From Antedon bifida (taxonomy: Eukaryota; Echinodermata; Crinoidea; Comatulida; Antedonidae), in assembly GCA_963402885.1 (NCBI GenBank), contig OY727101.1, positions 18,824,417-18,888,416 of the forward strand: a stretch of DNA of 64,000 bases. The letters run 5' to 3'. The position numbers and the translations under genes are program-made. The notes beneath the pieces were generated by a model. The model saw only the letters and a list, made by a program, of their open reading frames with translations, did no database searches and had not been told where the DNA came from. Of this stretch, positions 1-13,100 are shown piece by piece. How positions within the stretch are numbered: position 1 is the stretch's first letter; each line of letters opens with the position of its first letter.

Positions 1-167
1 GTTTATAAGTTACTCAGTACAGGCCTATGAGAGGATCGAATATATTATAACAGACCTTGATTTGATTTCCAAGAAGAGATGGTTGTATGTCTATTGCCAA
101 AGGCATGAAGCATGCCAGGAGGTTGATTCAAATTAGAAATGACATGTAATAATAAATTTGTGTAACT

Positions 168-455
168 TCAGAAAATGTTTTTATTCTGATTGCCATACTC
201 TATAATATAAATGAACATTTTTCAAATTATTGATAATTGTGTTTGAGATAATCTTTAATTTAAAAGTATTTAATTATATTTTTGTAACTTTAGAAAACAT
301 TTTTATTCTGATTGCCATACTCTCTATAATATACTATGAACATTTTTCAAATTATTGATACATACTCTCTATAATATACTATGAACATTTTTCAAATTAT
401 TGATAATTGTATTTCAGATAATCTTGAATTCAAAAAGTATTTAATTTAATATAAA
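168..455. repeat. Imperfect tandem duplication with internal 46 bp repeat
   Basis: A ~120 bp AT-rich block (containing TTTTTATTCTGATTGCCATA) occurs twice in direct orientation, and the second copy holds a further ~46 bp direct repeat (about 314-359 and 360-405). It lies in the USP34 intron left of the first visible exon. The rest of 460-1060 shows nothing I can name. Confidence 0.8.
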
Positions 456-1061
456 AGTTTATTTATCAAGGTATGAATTATAATATTTGATGATTGAAAA
501 CTCCATATGTTATCTTTATAACCCAGGGTGGGTTATTTAATTTAATTTTTTTCATATATTCTTGCATTTTGTTCTGGGATTGTTATTAACAGTGTACCAT
601 ACCAATTTACTAGACTATGTACACATGTATAGTAGTTTGCCTGCAGGGCTGTAGCCACCAGTATGGTTGGTAAGGTTTCAACCTGACCACTTTTTCACAG
701 AGGCCTTTGACAACCCACTGGCTTGAACAAAGATTGTCTTGCGAAAACCACTTTTTTTCTTGTGGCTACATCACTGGCCTAGAGTAACCACACTTAATGA
801 ATAAGGAAATAACAATAGACAACTAACATAGAAAACTGAACAGGAAACATTATTATAATATTTAATAGTAAACAAATGTCAATTATCACACTACTTCACA
901 TTAAATTGCCATTCAATGTATTTGAATTAAGTGTAATGGGATAGGTATTAGACAGAGAATTACAAAACTAGTTTAATTAGACTGAAACAAGTTCGCATGT
1001 GAAAATGATAAACATTTTAATTACACATTAATTAAATTTGATTGCTACAAAACATTTGATT

Positions 1062-1522
1062 TACAGTATGACCCTATTAAGGGGACACTTTTGGGACCCA
1101 ACAAAGTTTCGTCCTATAATAGGGGTGTCCCCTGAATGGGGGTTAGCAATAGTGTTAAAACATATATAAGATAAATATTTTATTCGTTCAATAACTTTTA
1201 GAAATTTGCTTTTCTTTGGCATTGTGACTGTCACATTGAAATACTTAAAATTACTTACATACATAATACAGTAAAATAATTTAAATACAAATGAGTTAAG
1301 TAATAAAATTACCACCGTACAACCTGATTAAAGTAAAAATTGAATTTGGATTTAAAAAGAATTCGTGTATTACGTCGTACGAGTACGCGGTACACATAAT
1401 ATTATGCCAGACTATCTATTATTGGATTAATAATATAATTTCCCCTCATTCATTTTATGAGAAAGTGTCCCCTTAATACAGGTGTCCCCTGAATAGAGGT
1501 GTCCCAAAGTAGGTATTCTAAC
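1062..1522. mobile_element. MITE-like family B element (inverted ends, full length ~460 bp)
   Basis: The left end reads ACAGTATGACCCTATTAAGG and the right end has the reverse complement pattern (GGTGTCCC...GTATTCT). Many copies of the same ACAGTAGAACCCC...GGGGACAC pattern occur in this window, as at 8345-8602. No coding capacity. It fills part of the USP34 intron before exon 1613. Confidence 0.6.
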
Positions 1523-1612
1523 AAAAATAGAATACAGCAGCATTTTCTACATAATGTCATGAGTTGTGGAAGCAATTAATTAATTTGAATATTTTCTTTT
1601 ATGTTTTTGTAG

Positions 1613-4600
1613 GACCTGGAAGTTCCCATCCTGCTCCTTCGTAACGTCTGCTTTTTCTGTGACAGCAATGGCCTGTCCGTTATGCATAACTGCTTTGATG
1701 GTTCAACGCCGGAAGCCTTACACTTTGGCCTAGCTCATGGACTCATCGCTGTTGTAGCTAACGTAAGTATATATATTTAGCATAAACATCCATTCAGAGA
1801 GAATGAAAAGATAACCAGAACTAGAACTCTATGGACTACCAGACTATGGACTTCAGGTTACATTTTTTGTTTGTTTTTTAAATCTCATTTTTGTCCTAAA
1901 GCTCTGTCTACACTATGAAACTAGTTTGACTAAAAAAGTGTGATGTGGCCAAATACAGTAGTGGTATGCCCAAATATATTAGTGATATGACATCATTTCC
2001 ATATATGGCCACATCACATTTTTTTGTCACATTAAGTTTGATAGTGTAGACAGAGCTTAAGTGAATAAGTGTGACATATAGCATATTCAATAACAAACTT
2101 TTTTTAATTCACTTCAACAGGACAATTTTTCTTAAAATTTTTATTAGACAGCTTTATGTAATTTTTTTGCGTGGTAAACAATTTATTCAATTCATTTATT
2201 GACTTTCACCGCACATTCAATATTGTCATAATATATAGCAAACAAAACTACTATACAATGCTTACATAGTGGCATTATAACAATTGACATCATCCGCACT
2301 AAAACACCCACCAACCTTCATTAAAAAAATTAGAATAAATAAAGTAATTGGAAAAGTTTTTGTATTTTTTCAGCTTCGTATCTGGCTACATATCCACGCC
2401 GTTATGCAGTATGTTGCGCCACTACGTGCCCACGTCATCAGGTAAAATAAAACATTAACGTAACACATTTAATTTTTATATGTTACATTTCATTCATAAA
2501 ATATGTAATGTTCTACTAAACGCAGTCCAAGTTGACGTACAGTATGTGATATCATAAATATCTACCTGTTCTTTTAACCTAATATCATTTATGAGGTATT
2601 TCACAGTTCTCAATACTGTAAAATATGGCATTGTTTGTTCAGTGTATCAATATAGATAAAGTGGTACATGTGTGTGTCACACATGGTTACCGTAGCATGT
2701 ATTTTTTAAGTTAAGTTATTTCTGCATGGTTAAATACAGAGGTAACATGGTATACATGTGATGCTGTTACATGGTAAAGCATCACGTTAATAGAGGTGTC
2801 TTCTTAATAGGGGTTTCCATGATTGGGGTTTCCCCTGAATAGGTTGTCCCAAGAGCATTATTTGTCCTATCAGGTTAAGGCAGAAATCATGAATAATTCA
2901 TGATCCTAATTATTTTCTATGATAAAGAATTAGCTGATCTACTTCCTAAATATAACTTAACCTAACCCTCTAAACTCTCTCACCTATTAAAATAAACATG
3001 GATGATGTTAATGGGCATCGAACCCAGGACAACATACCTTTAGTCTGAAGCCTACACCTCTCGACCATATATTTGGTATGGCAAAACCTGTTGACACAAG
3101 GTATTTGATGTCTGTCCATGTTAATATATAGCGTTGGTCATGAATTATTCATGATTTCTGCCTTAACATTATAGGAGAAAAAATAACGCGTCCCAAGAGA
3201 GCATTTCCACTGTAATATAAAAATTGAGTTGACTTGATTTTGTTTCCATTCATAAAACACTAAATTTTATTTTTACTATGAATATTAATGTTTAATTCGA
3301 TTGCAAATGTATTTTTTTATAATTCCCAATTCGCAGGTATCTCTGCAAATTGAACGACAATGATCTACGTCAAACAAGTGCTCGCAATATGGCGGACATG
3401 ATGTGGAACATGATAAAGGAGCCGATCGAAACCGCTTTACATTTTGATGGAGACAGTCTTGAACTAGCTTATAAATACTTTCTATCTTCTACTCTGACGA
3501 TGCGGCTCACAGGGTTGAACCAAATAACGGTCAGTTGATTTTTATTTAATTATTTTTTTGCGTTATGGAAAAATTAGAATAGAAAATATTAAAATAAATG
3601 TTAATTTGAATTTAATAGAGGACAAAATATAATTAAAGATGTATTGTCCCCTGAAAATATAATTTTTAAATATTTTTAATGTCACATAAAAGTGATCATT
3701 TTTGACCGAAAATTGGACGGAAAAAATGTATTTACCTGAAGAATCAGTAATTTAAAGCAAAAAAAATTAATTCATAATCAAATTGGCTGCCAGCCAGTCT
3801 TTCTTCAAATTGATTAAAACAATATTTGAACTGTACTTGGACTGTATTATATTTCGCTGTCTTTAGTTCAATACTATTGTATCACATTTTGTATTGTTTT
3901 TTGCAGAGTCAAATTCATCTTTATAATGAAATCTGCAGTAGTGAATCTATAACAGACAGTGAAAAGTAAGTAATTAAAAATATTGAAAAGACAGAATAAT
4001 AATAATGACATGAATAATGGATTGACAAGAAAGCTGTATTTTATAGAGGGCAATTTGCAAATGAAAGCATAGTCTTGACCTCTAAGTTTTGGGAAAAAAA
4101 ATAAAAAAATACAACATCAGGTTCTTAATTTTATAATTGTTTGGCCCTGGGCACCTTCCCCTCTTATTTCAAAATCCCTGAAAAGTCTCAATGTGCTGAA
4201 CATTTTTTAAAAAGTAATAAAAGCAGAACAAAATTAGAGTAAAAACAGACATTTTTATGAACTTTTGGCAGTTCTTTCCAGACAAGATAGACAAAGAAGG
4301 TTTTAATTCATTTGTTTTTATTTTTTAGTGTTGGAACACAACTGGCCAACTGGCTGTTAGAAAAAGAAGTTGTGGAGCATATATTTGGTCCTAATTTGCA
4401 TCTAGAGGTTAGTTACTAACTAAAAATTAGTATTTTTATTTTTGCATGTGATTGGCCCCAGAGAAGAACAACAACCATGGGTTGATGTGGGCCTCTGTGG
4501 TTAAATAAACTGAACTAATACATTCAATCTTTTATTTCAGAATCTCTGGTCCATAGAAAGTAAAATTATGTATAAATTAATTTTTTTTTTAAAGAAAACT

Positions 4601-7152
4601 GTATTTACCACAACTCATCTCAGGATTATGATGATTAATATAAATAAATGAAAGGTTAAATGAAAATGTAACATTAAAATTTCCAAAGATAAGAATGCAT
4701 TACACGCAAGGATCATCAGGAAAAGGCGTGTCGTTAAAAGTTTTAAAAAATATATTTTTTAATTGACTTCACATGATTACTAAACTAAAAAGTAAAAGTT
4801 AAACTAGAATTTATGCAAAAGTGTGATTATTTTATGATTTATTTATAGATTGTAAAGCAGTGTCAGGTAATTTTGAATTTCTTAGCCGCCGATGGAAACA
4901 TCACCACCAAGCATATTGACTGCATCTGGAACACAGCCCAACTTAAACACTCTAGTCGTTATGTACATGATCTGCTACCTCACCTCATCAAGCACCTGGA
5001 ACCTGTACCCCTATTTCATCTATTGAAACTTGTATCTAGCCTCCCACCCTCGGCCCACACTGAACAGGTTAGTGGATAGATACACATTTTTCTGAATTGG
5101 TAAAGTTTTATTTGCCATTAAATCACCTATTAGTACATAATATAGATACAAACAAACTATATCATTCCTAATCATTATCAAAACCAGGATTTTATACTGT
5201 TCAACAGTATAAAATCCTGGTTTTGATAATGTTCTCATATATTTGTGACTCATTTCTCAGTCTTCGTGCTATCTGTATGAGTCACTTCTGCTATCTTCCA
5301 TTCTAATTTGTGTCAGGTGTGTGTAAGGTAGTATTTCCCATGGGTGAACTGGTCCTAAGAGACAATTTCCTGTTTAAATATTAGAAACATGCTGCTTGAC
5401 TGGAATAGTAAATACTATCTTCTGAAATTGTAATTGTGTAAGAAATCACATGATGCTTGCTACTATATTACACAGACATAGATAATTTAAATTAAATTAA
5501 TAATCAATGTTTCATATTATTAGATAATTATATAATAATGCCCCTCTCATATAATAATTTAGTCGATAATAATCCTTCTATTGATATTTTATATTGAGGT
5601 CTTAGTGCCTTTAAAACCTGTTTAAAACATTCATTCAATTTTTAACCATCAGTTGTCATTTGCTTTTTGCCCTTTCTTTTTTATACCGAGCATTCGTTTA
5701 CCCTTAATTTTTACAATTGTTACCGTTTTTTATTTGTAACCTATGCCTGTCTACCTGTTGTTTTCGTCTTGTTGTTGTTTCTGTGTTTTTTTTATATTTA
5801 TATTATGTCTTTATTTAAGACATCCTGTTTAGCCTTGGCTATTGGATGTAAATGTGAAATAAAATTTTTTTAAATAAAAATAATGATTGGTGTAACAATG
5901 TTTGCCCTACTACTGATTGTACTTTATGTAAAGTACATATTGAGATACATTGTTCTTAGTCATACTATAATTCACAGTTCTAACCAATTTATGACAAAAA
6001 GACAGGTTTATTTACACACATGTTTATAACAAATAACAATGCTCTGAGTATTATAGTATAGATAATGCACAGCAACGCTCAACAAATTTGTGCAAAAAAG
6101 GCTTGCAAGGATTGATGACTGGTATACATACATATTTAGAACAGAATTTTGGGCCAAATAAAGACACAGTAATTGTTTGTTTCTAACTCATTTAATTTTT
6201 TTGTATTAATATATTTTTTCAGACATTATTTTTAAGTCAAGTTCTAACCAAGTGCATTTGGAGCAATGCTCTATCAACTCAAGTCGTTACGTCTACCCCG
6301 CATAAAAAGCCCCAAGCGCAGTATCCTGTTATTAGAAGAAATTTACAAGGTAAATCCTGTTTAATTAGAGAACAGTAGAACTTCGGAACACCCTATAAAG
6401 GAGACTTTCTTTCTTGTTAAATGCACTAGAAGCAATATATGTTTAAACACTACAGCCAACATCATTCAGGGAACACCCCATTTGAGGGAATACCCCTTTT
6501 AAGGAGAACATTTCTTGGGAAACGAACTAGAAGAATGTTTAAACAGCTACAGCCAACACTATTCAGGGAACACCCATTTAAGGAGGATCACCCTCATAAA
6601 ATATTGTTGAAATAAAATAAAAAATAAGGAGACCATAAAAAAGAATGGCAATATATATTAAAGGGACACTTTGTTGTCTCCTTTAAGCCCTGTCTACACT
6701 ATCAAAAAAGTGTGATGTGCCCAAATATGATAGTGATATGACATCATCGTGTCCATATATGGTTACATCACATTTGTTTTTCATATAATAAAGGTTTGAT
6801 AGTGTAAAGAGAGCTTAAGGGTTTTTGTGTATTAATAATACTGATTTGGTTGATTTTTTTCTTGATTGCAATACTATACTACCTGGAGAAATGTTTTAAT
6901 ACTCTTAAGCTGTCTACACTATCAAACTAGTTTGACAAAAAAAGTGTGATGTGACCAATATATGGGCACATCACATTTTTTGTCACATACAGTTTGATAG
7001 TGTAGATAGAGCTTTATTATGAATTGTATAACTTGTGTTTAGGTATGCGTCATGCAGGGCATCACAGTCTTAGCAATAGCAATGAGAGTATGCACACACA
7101 AGTTAGTGATGTTGAACAGGAAACTCATCACCACTTCCATAGAGATGATGAG
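1613..7152 (+). CDS. USP34: USP34 exons 1-8 of window: N-terminal helical-repeat region
   Basis: Exons: 1613-1762, 2374-2441, 3337-3529, 3907-3965, 4329-4407, 4849-5067, 6223-6349, 7043-7152. They encode about residues 1-335 of the visible protein. Motifs matching vertebrate USP34 include RIWLH, RYLCKL, SARNMADMMW, LTMRLTGL, VVEHIFGPNLH, HIDCIW and QLKHSSRYVHDL. This part is an ARM/HEAT-like helical scaffold ahead of the acidic linker. The last two exons turn low-complexity (several His and Ser), where vertebrate proteins also have a variable linker. Phases across all seven junctions agree (for example 68+193 and 59+79 nt are multiples of three). Exon 1 here has an in-frame acceptor (AG at 1611-1612), so it is an internal exon and not the true first exon. 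Confidence 0.95.
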
Positions 7153-10100
7153 GTAAGCATAGATGACCATAAAAGGAATTACAGTGTCCAAATTAGGAGT
7201 GTTCATCTGTTTTAACAAAAAGTTAAAATTACAATCTACGTGTTAACATGTATTTAACCTGTGATCGCTGACATTAAGCGAACTTACTTAACTTGTTCCA
7301 CAAGATCCTAATAGTAAGATCAATACATACGTTATGCATTATAGTAAACAAACAAACACAAAGGGAACCTTAGGGAAGAGAAAGTTATTGTGTCATCAAG
7401 TTGTAGGTTATTCCAACACATTTACATTATAGTATTGAAATGTCCATGAGGTTGTAAATTGCCAGACAAATTCATGTAACAATTGTAATATGGGATTCAA
7501 ATTGAATTTTTAAATATATATTGCTAATTTTTACAGGCTGAAGAAATGTTAGATGTTGTTGGAATGGAAGACTCCGGTGAGTGCATCAAGCTAGATGGTT
7601 CATCGAAAGATTTCACTATTCCTCCGAAGAAATGTATACATAAATGCAGACTAATCAAAAGACACCGAACGAAACGTAGACAGCAGATGTTGAGCAGGCA
7701 CTCGTCGTCGAATGAGTCAAACGGGGACGATTCCGATAACATAGATTCCGAGAACGAGGCTCTCGCAACCAGTCCCGAACCTATGGATAGCGAGAGTGGG
7801 GAATCCAACGAAGAACAAGCTGGTAGTGAAGCCAGTGAATCAAGTATGGACACGCCAACAAAGTTATCACCGTGCCTAAAAAATATTAAGGAATGTAATC
7901 GGAGCGACGGTAGTAGCGTAGGTAGCAGTAAGCACGAGCTTGAAGAGATAGATCGGTTACGAGAAGACTTATCTGAAAGTCCGATCAAAGCCAAACGAGC
8001 AACGATAAACTTAGATCATACCTTTAAAAGACAAAGACTGCAAGCGTTGCGCAAGTCTAAACCGTTTAGACTAAAAGACGAGATTCTTTCAGATAGCGAC
8101 AACGATGAGGAAGATGAAAGCGTTAAAAAATGTGAAAAGTTAGTCCAGGTTGTTTCGGGGATGCACGTTTACCCTAATGCCTCCGATATTTTGGACTCTG
8201 ATGTGGATAATTTAATTGTGTTGTCTTCTCAACGGCGGTGTTCACAATCTGAGGAGTTTGCCGGCGAGATTAGTGCTGACGTGGAAGTTTATGATTGTAG
8301 AGGTTTTAAACCGTTTCCCCAGGGGATTAGAAAGTAAGTGAGCTATAATAGAACCTCTTTTAAGGGGACACCTTAAGGACCCAAAACAGTGTCTCCTTAA
8401 TTCCCCACTCCCTTGCCTGAATAAGGGTTAGCCCTAGCGTTAAAACATATTCTTCCCCTTGTTCGTTTTAGAGGCGTCTACTTAATAAATAGATGTTTTC
8501 CTTGAATGGTGGTTAGCCCTGGTGTTAAAACACATACCTCCTCTTCACAGAAAAGTGTGTCCCCTGAATAGGGGTGTCCCAAAAGGAGGGGTTCTACTGT
8601 ATTAATAATTTTTAAAGTTCTCTAAAAAGGTGTTAGTATACATCTTTTACCTGTTTTATCTCCTGATAGTGTTAACATTTTTAAAAATGTGATAGAATAT
8701 AGTACTTAAAGAATCTTTCTTTGATTGAATCTAGCATTGATATTTTAAGCCCTGAGGACATAAGCTGTAGCAGTTCCCAGGGCAGTACCAAATCAGAGAA
8801 GAACATGGCGGACTTTGATGGTGAGGACTCCACTGGTGAGGATGAATTTATCCAGTTGAATCAGCAACTACATCTGCAATTGAAAGGGCAGCTTAGTTTG
8901 CCAGAGATTGACTCAGTGTATGCAAAACATGCTAAAGGTTAGTCATAAAGTGATTCAGGTGTATTTCTTTGAAAGAGAGATTAAACCTGCTGGAGAATCA
9001 TACTCAAATACTTCTCTTGGTGTTAAATATTAGAATGGTGTTATCAGCCCTAATGCACTTGTATGACCCACTGTATGACCCCCGGGAGAGGTGCGTCATT
9101 TGTCCGATGTATGTCATACCTTATGAATACCATGACACACCCCTGCTCCAAAAAGTGACTAACTTTTAGGTGACCATGACGCACCCATTTTGACGCACTG
9201 TGACCATGTTCTTCATGATATGGTGTGTGGTAAAGTGACAGACATTGACACGCCATTGTTCATTGACACATACCATCTAGGTGTTTTGAAGCACCCCTGC
9301 ATCAATGATTATTTGTAAATGATGAATCCATGACGCACCTCTCCGGAGGGTCGTATAGTAGGTCATACAATTGACAAGTGCATAATGTCTTTCTAAAGAA
9401 AGATTACTGTGCACAACGATTTAGGCCTACTGTGTACATAATTGAATAAAAACAATTATTCTTGTTGACACATCTTATAATGTAAGCTCCCTAGCTTATA
9501 ATCTTTGTAAACATTGACCTCTTTCTCTCATCAATTGAATTGTTAGTCTGTGATCTTTGATAGTGCCACCCACGGCTAATAATGAGAATTAAATAATGAT
9601 GGGATAATTCTTATCCTAAAATCCTGAAAATTAAAATATGTTTTGAAATTAAAATGTATTTTTAAGTTAAAAATTATATGACATGCTACAATTCTTATAG
9701 GTACGTGCTCTCTGAGGAGTTCTTGTGATGATCAACAAGGGCCGTATAAGGATTTCAATTTTGATGTAGTTTGTAAGAAGGGACACACTCTTCTTTGGGA
9801 CTTGGTGCAAGATAGTATTGCTGTAAGTATCACGTCATAGTCTTTTACCTTTCTTCTTTACACTGGGTGACCTCTCTGGGTCAAGACTGTTCTCCTAGTT
9901 ACAGGACCATCATCAGCACGCAGTGGCGTAACGCGTGTTTGTGGCTAAGTTTGTAACTAGTTTTTATACAATTATTAATTGGTTTATATTTCTTACCTTT
10001 TTTCAGTCCCAGCTTGGAGAAGGCTTAGCTGTAGAAGCGGAGAAGATGCTTAGTACACTAGTATGTGTTTTCCCTGAGAGGGAAATACGGATGAAGTTCG

Positions 10101-13100
10101 TTGAAGGATGCCTTGATAATTTAAAACACCACCGGTACGATTTTTGTTTTTAAACTGTTCTGTAAAACTGTAGGTCCAGTATTCACAATTCGCTTATTTG
10201 TAGATTATCTCCTGTAGATAACAGTAGGGAGTTACTTGTACATATTTCTTGTCATTGATGAGTGGTTGCCTGTAGTGGCGGCATTGACACGATGTGACCT
10301 GGAGAGGAAAATTCATCATTCACAACTGTCGGGTGCTTCATATTATTTCAATAATTTATATTACTTTTCTTTTTCAGATCCGTTGTCGTATCTTTAAGAC
10401 TTCTACCTAAACTGTTTGGTTCTTTTCAACAATATAGGAATAACTGTAATACCCATTGGATTACTATGTAAGTTTATTTGATTAAAAAAATTGTTTTATT
10501 ATATATTGAGAAGTTGGTAATTCAGAAATTTTAAACAAACACTGTTGTTTTCGTTAATCTAAACATCAGTGCCAGAATTCACCAATTACAGTCAGATAAC
10601 ATTTCAAATTTTTTCTGTTTTGTTCGTGAATGTATGATGGCCAAGTGTACAATTTATAACTGATTTATGATACAGGGATGCACAGTTGTTCACAAGTTGA
10701 TATCTACAAACTCTTTTTTGCAGGTGGGCAGAAGAGGAGCTTCACATGATGGAACATTTCTTTAAGGATTTAGTTTATTATACACAGAAAAGAAAGAATG
10801 GAGAAAGGGATAAAGGACTGTAAGTTCCATTTTAGGTTTATATAATTATATTAGAAAGGACACCTTCAATACTGTATATCCTTAGTGGTGTATCCTTCAT
10901 TAAACAGGAAGTGTCTCCTTAGTAGTCTCTTGTAGTGTAATTGTATTGATTGAATATATCATATTTGCCATGAGTAATGTTTTTGGCTGTTATTTTAACT
11001 GCATTTTATATTGTTTTCTTGCAATATCTGTTTCTACTGTTCATTTGAAAACTCCTGTATGCATACAAACAGGGTCTCAATACATTATAGCATTAAATAA
11101 ATATAAAACCACAGGAACAACATACACATATAATAAGTAATACATGATTATAAAAGATGTTTATTCTTTTTATTTATCAGATATTCCCATTCAACCGAAG
11201 TGCAAGTCCGTCTTCAATTTCTAAACTGCGTGTTTTCCACACTTGGTTCTCCGGATGATTTCAGTAAGTGAAATAACTAAATTGGTATTATCTTATTAGA
11301 ATTCAAATTTGTTGTGACACAAATCTTTTTTATTGTTATTTGTAGGGTTATCTGTAGATCAAGTGGACATTCTTTGGTCTTGCCTTGCTACGGACGAAGA
11401 GTGTTCTGATGGTGCTTTAAACTGGTTTTTAAACCAGGCTAGGAACAAGGATCAACAGCATCCACTGGGCCTAGAAACATTTAAACATATCTTTTTTAAC
11501 AAAGTAAGTCTATTGTAAATGTAACCACACAGCTAAAAGACATGCAGGCCATCGTATGTACCCTGCAATCTGTAGGCTTATATATTAATTCCTTCTCTCC
11601 AGTATAGTATTTTTGTCCTCCACACTTCCTTAGGCTGCCGTCGCTGCATCAGTCTATCTCCTGTACCCAAGCTTGTTCATTTTCTACAATTCTCCCCGTT
11701 TTCTTTAGGTCTCCCTACTGTTCTCTTGCCTTCCGATAATCTGTAGGCTTAGCTCCAGATTTTCTACTTTAAACATACCTTTACAGGCAGACATGTGGGC
11801 CATCATATATTTGATATGCCATGTATTAAAACAGTAGGCTTAGCTCTTGATTGCCTACATGTTGTGTTCAAGTAAAAGGGGAATGGTTGAAACTATACCA
11901 ATCAGATAGCATCAATTAATTTTGAGGGTCATGACTATGTTGAGGGTCATGGTTATTAACCAATCAGATCACATGTTCTAACTTCATGGTTATTAACCAA
12001 TCAGATCACATGTTCTAACTGCATGGTTATTAACCAATCAGATCAGATGTTCTAACTTCATGGTTATTAACCAATCAGATCACATGTTCTAACTTCATGG
12101 TTATTAACCAATCGGATCAGATGTTCTAACTTCATATCACTCTTATATTATTTATTTCAGATGCCTTTACTTGAAGCTGACACAATCAGTATGACTGGTT
12201 TAAAGCTATTTCAACAGTTATGCAGCTTAGCTAGACTGGCTAACTCATCTTATGACAGCCCTGCGGTAGAGGTATGTCATTTTTCTAAACAAGAGTATTT
12301 AATAGATTTTAAGAACTGTTTATTTTCTGTTATCCTTGCATATTCTAAAATTTAGATAATGAATATGCAACAATACTACTAGAAATCATTTTATGAATCA
12401 CTTATTTGCAATGTGTTTTCCTAATTGTAAGATTATTTTTTTCTAAGATGCCTGGGATTGAACAACTGTGGAAAATAGCATTACGAGCCAAAAATACAGA
12501 TGTCAGCATATCTGCTATACAGTACTTGAATACTTATTATATAAATGGTGAGATTTCTGATAAAAATGTTTTTTTACTTCTGTTTCTTTGAGGTGTAATA
12601 TAGAAAGCCGATTAAATTGTGCTTAGCACTCATGGCAATCCTCAAGGTGCTGCATCGTTTTCATTGTATTTTTTGTTAATTTTTTACCTGAAGATTGAAT
12701 AGAACAAAACAATAATAAAGTGAATTGATTTATACTATAATTAATTTGATATCTAAAATTGAATCATTTTATTTTGTTGGCAGCTGGTAATGGCACATTA
12801 GAGAAGGAGGAGGAGTTTATTCAGCTATGCATGGAGAGTTTATCAGGTGCGTCAGCGAAGCTGGCTGACTCGCAAGAATCTAGTTTACTGGTGCTACAAA
12901 GAGGTTTAATTTTATTAAAGACACATTTAGAAGCTTTTAAGAAAAGGTAATTTTTTTCATTTTAATAGTTTACTATTGCTATGGCAGATGAGATATGCCA
13001 ACAAAATATATATATAATTTTTTTTTTTAATTCAATAAACATTTATTTGCCGTACAAATAATACAGAGCATAAGTTATAAGTCACCTTAGGTTTAACCTA

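Noticed and set aside
2-136. Open frame at the left edge (…YERIEYIITDLDLISKK…) as a USP34 exon
   Set aside because: It does not resemble the region that should precede the exon at 1613, there is no good donor (only GTTGAT), and no pyrimidine tract marks an acceptor. It may be chance or an unrelated fragment.
5667-5873. 68-codon Phe/Leu-rich ORF as a membrane peptide
   Set aside because: T-rich retrotransposon-like 3' sequence gives Phe/Leu codons by composition; no support for a gene.
7524-7994. 156-codon ORF on the minus strand
   Set aside because: It is the antisense shadow of the Ser/Glu-rich USP34 exon 9, whose sense frame is supported by splicing and homology.
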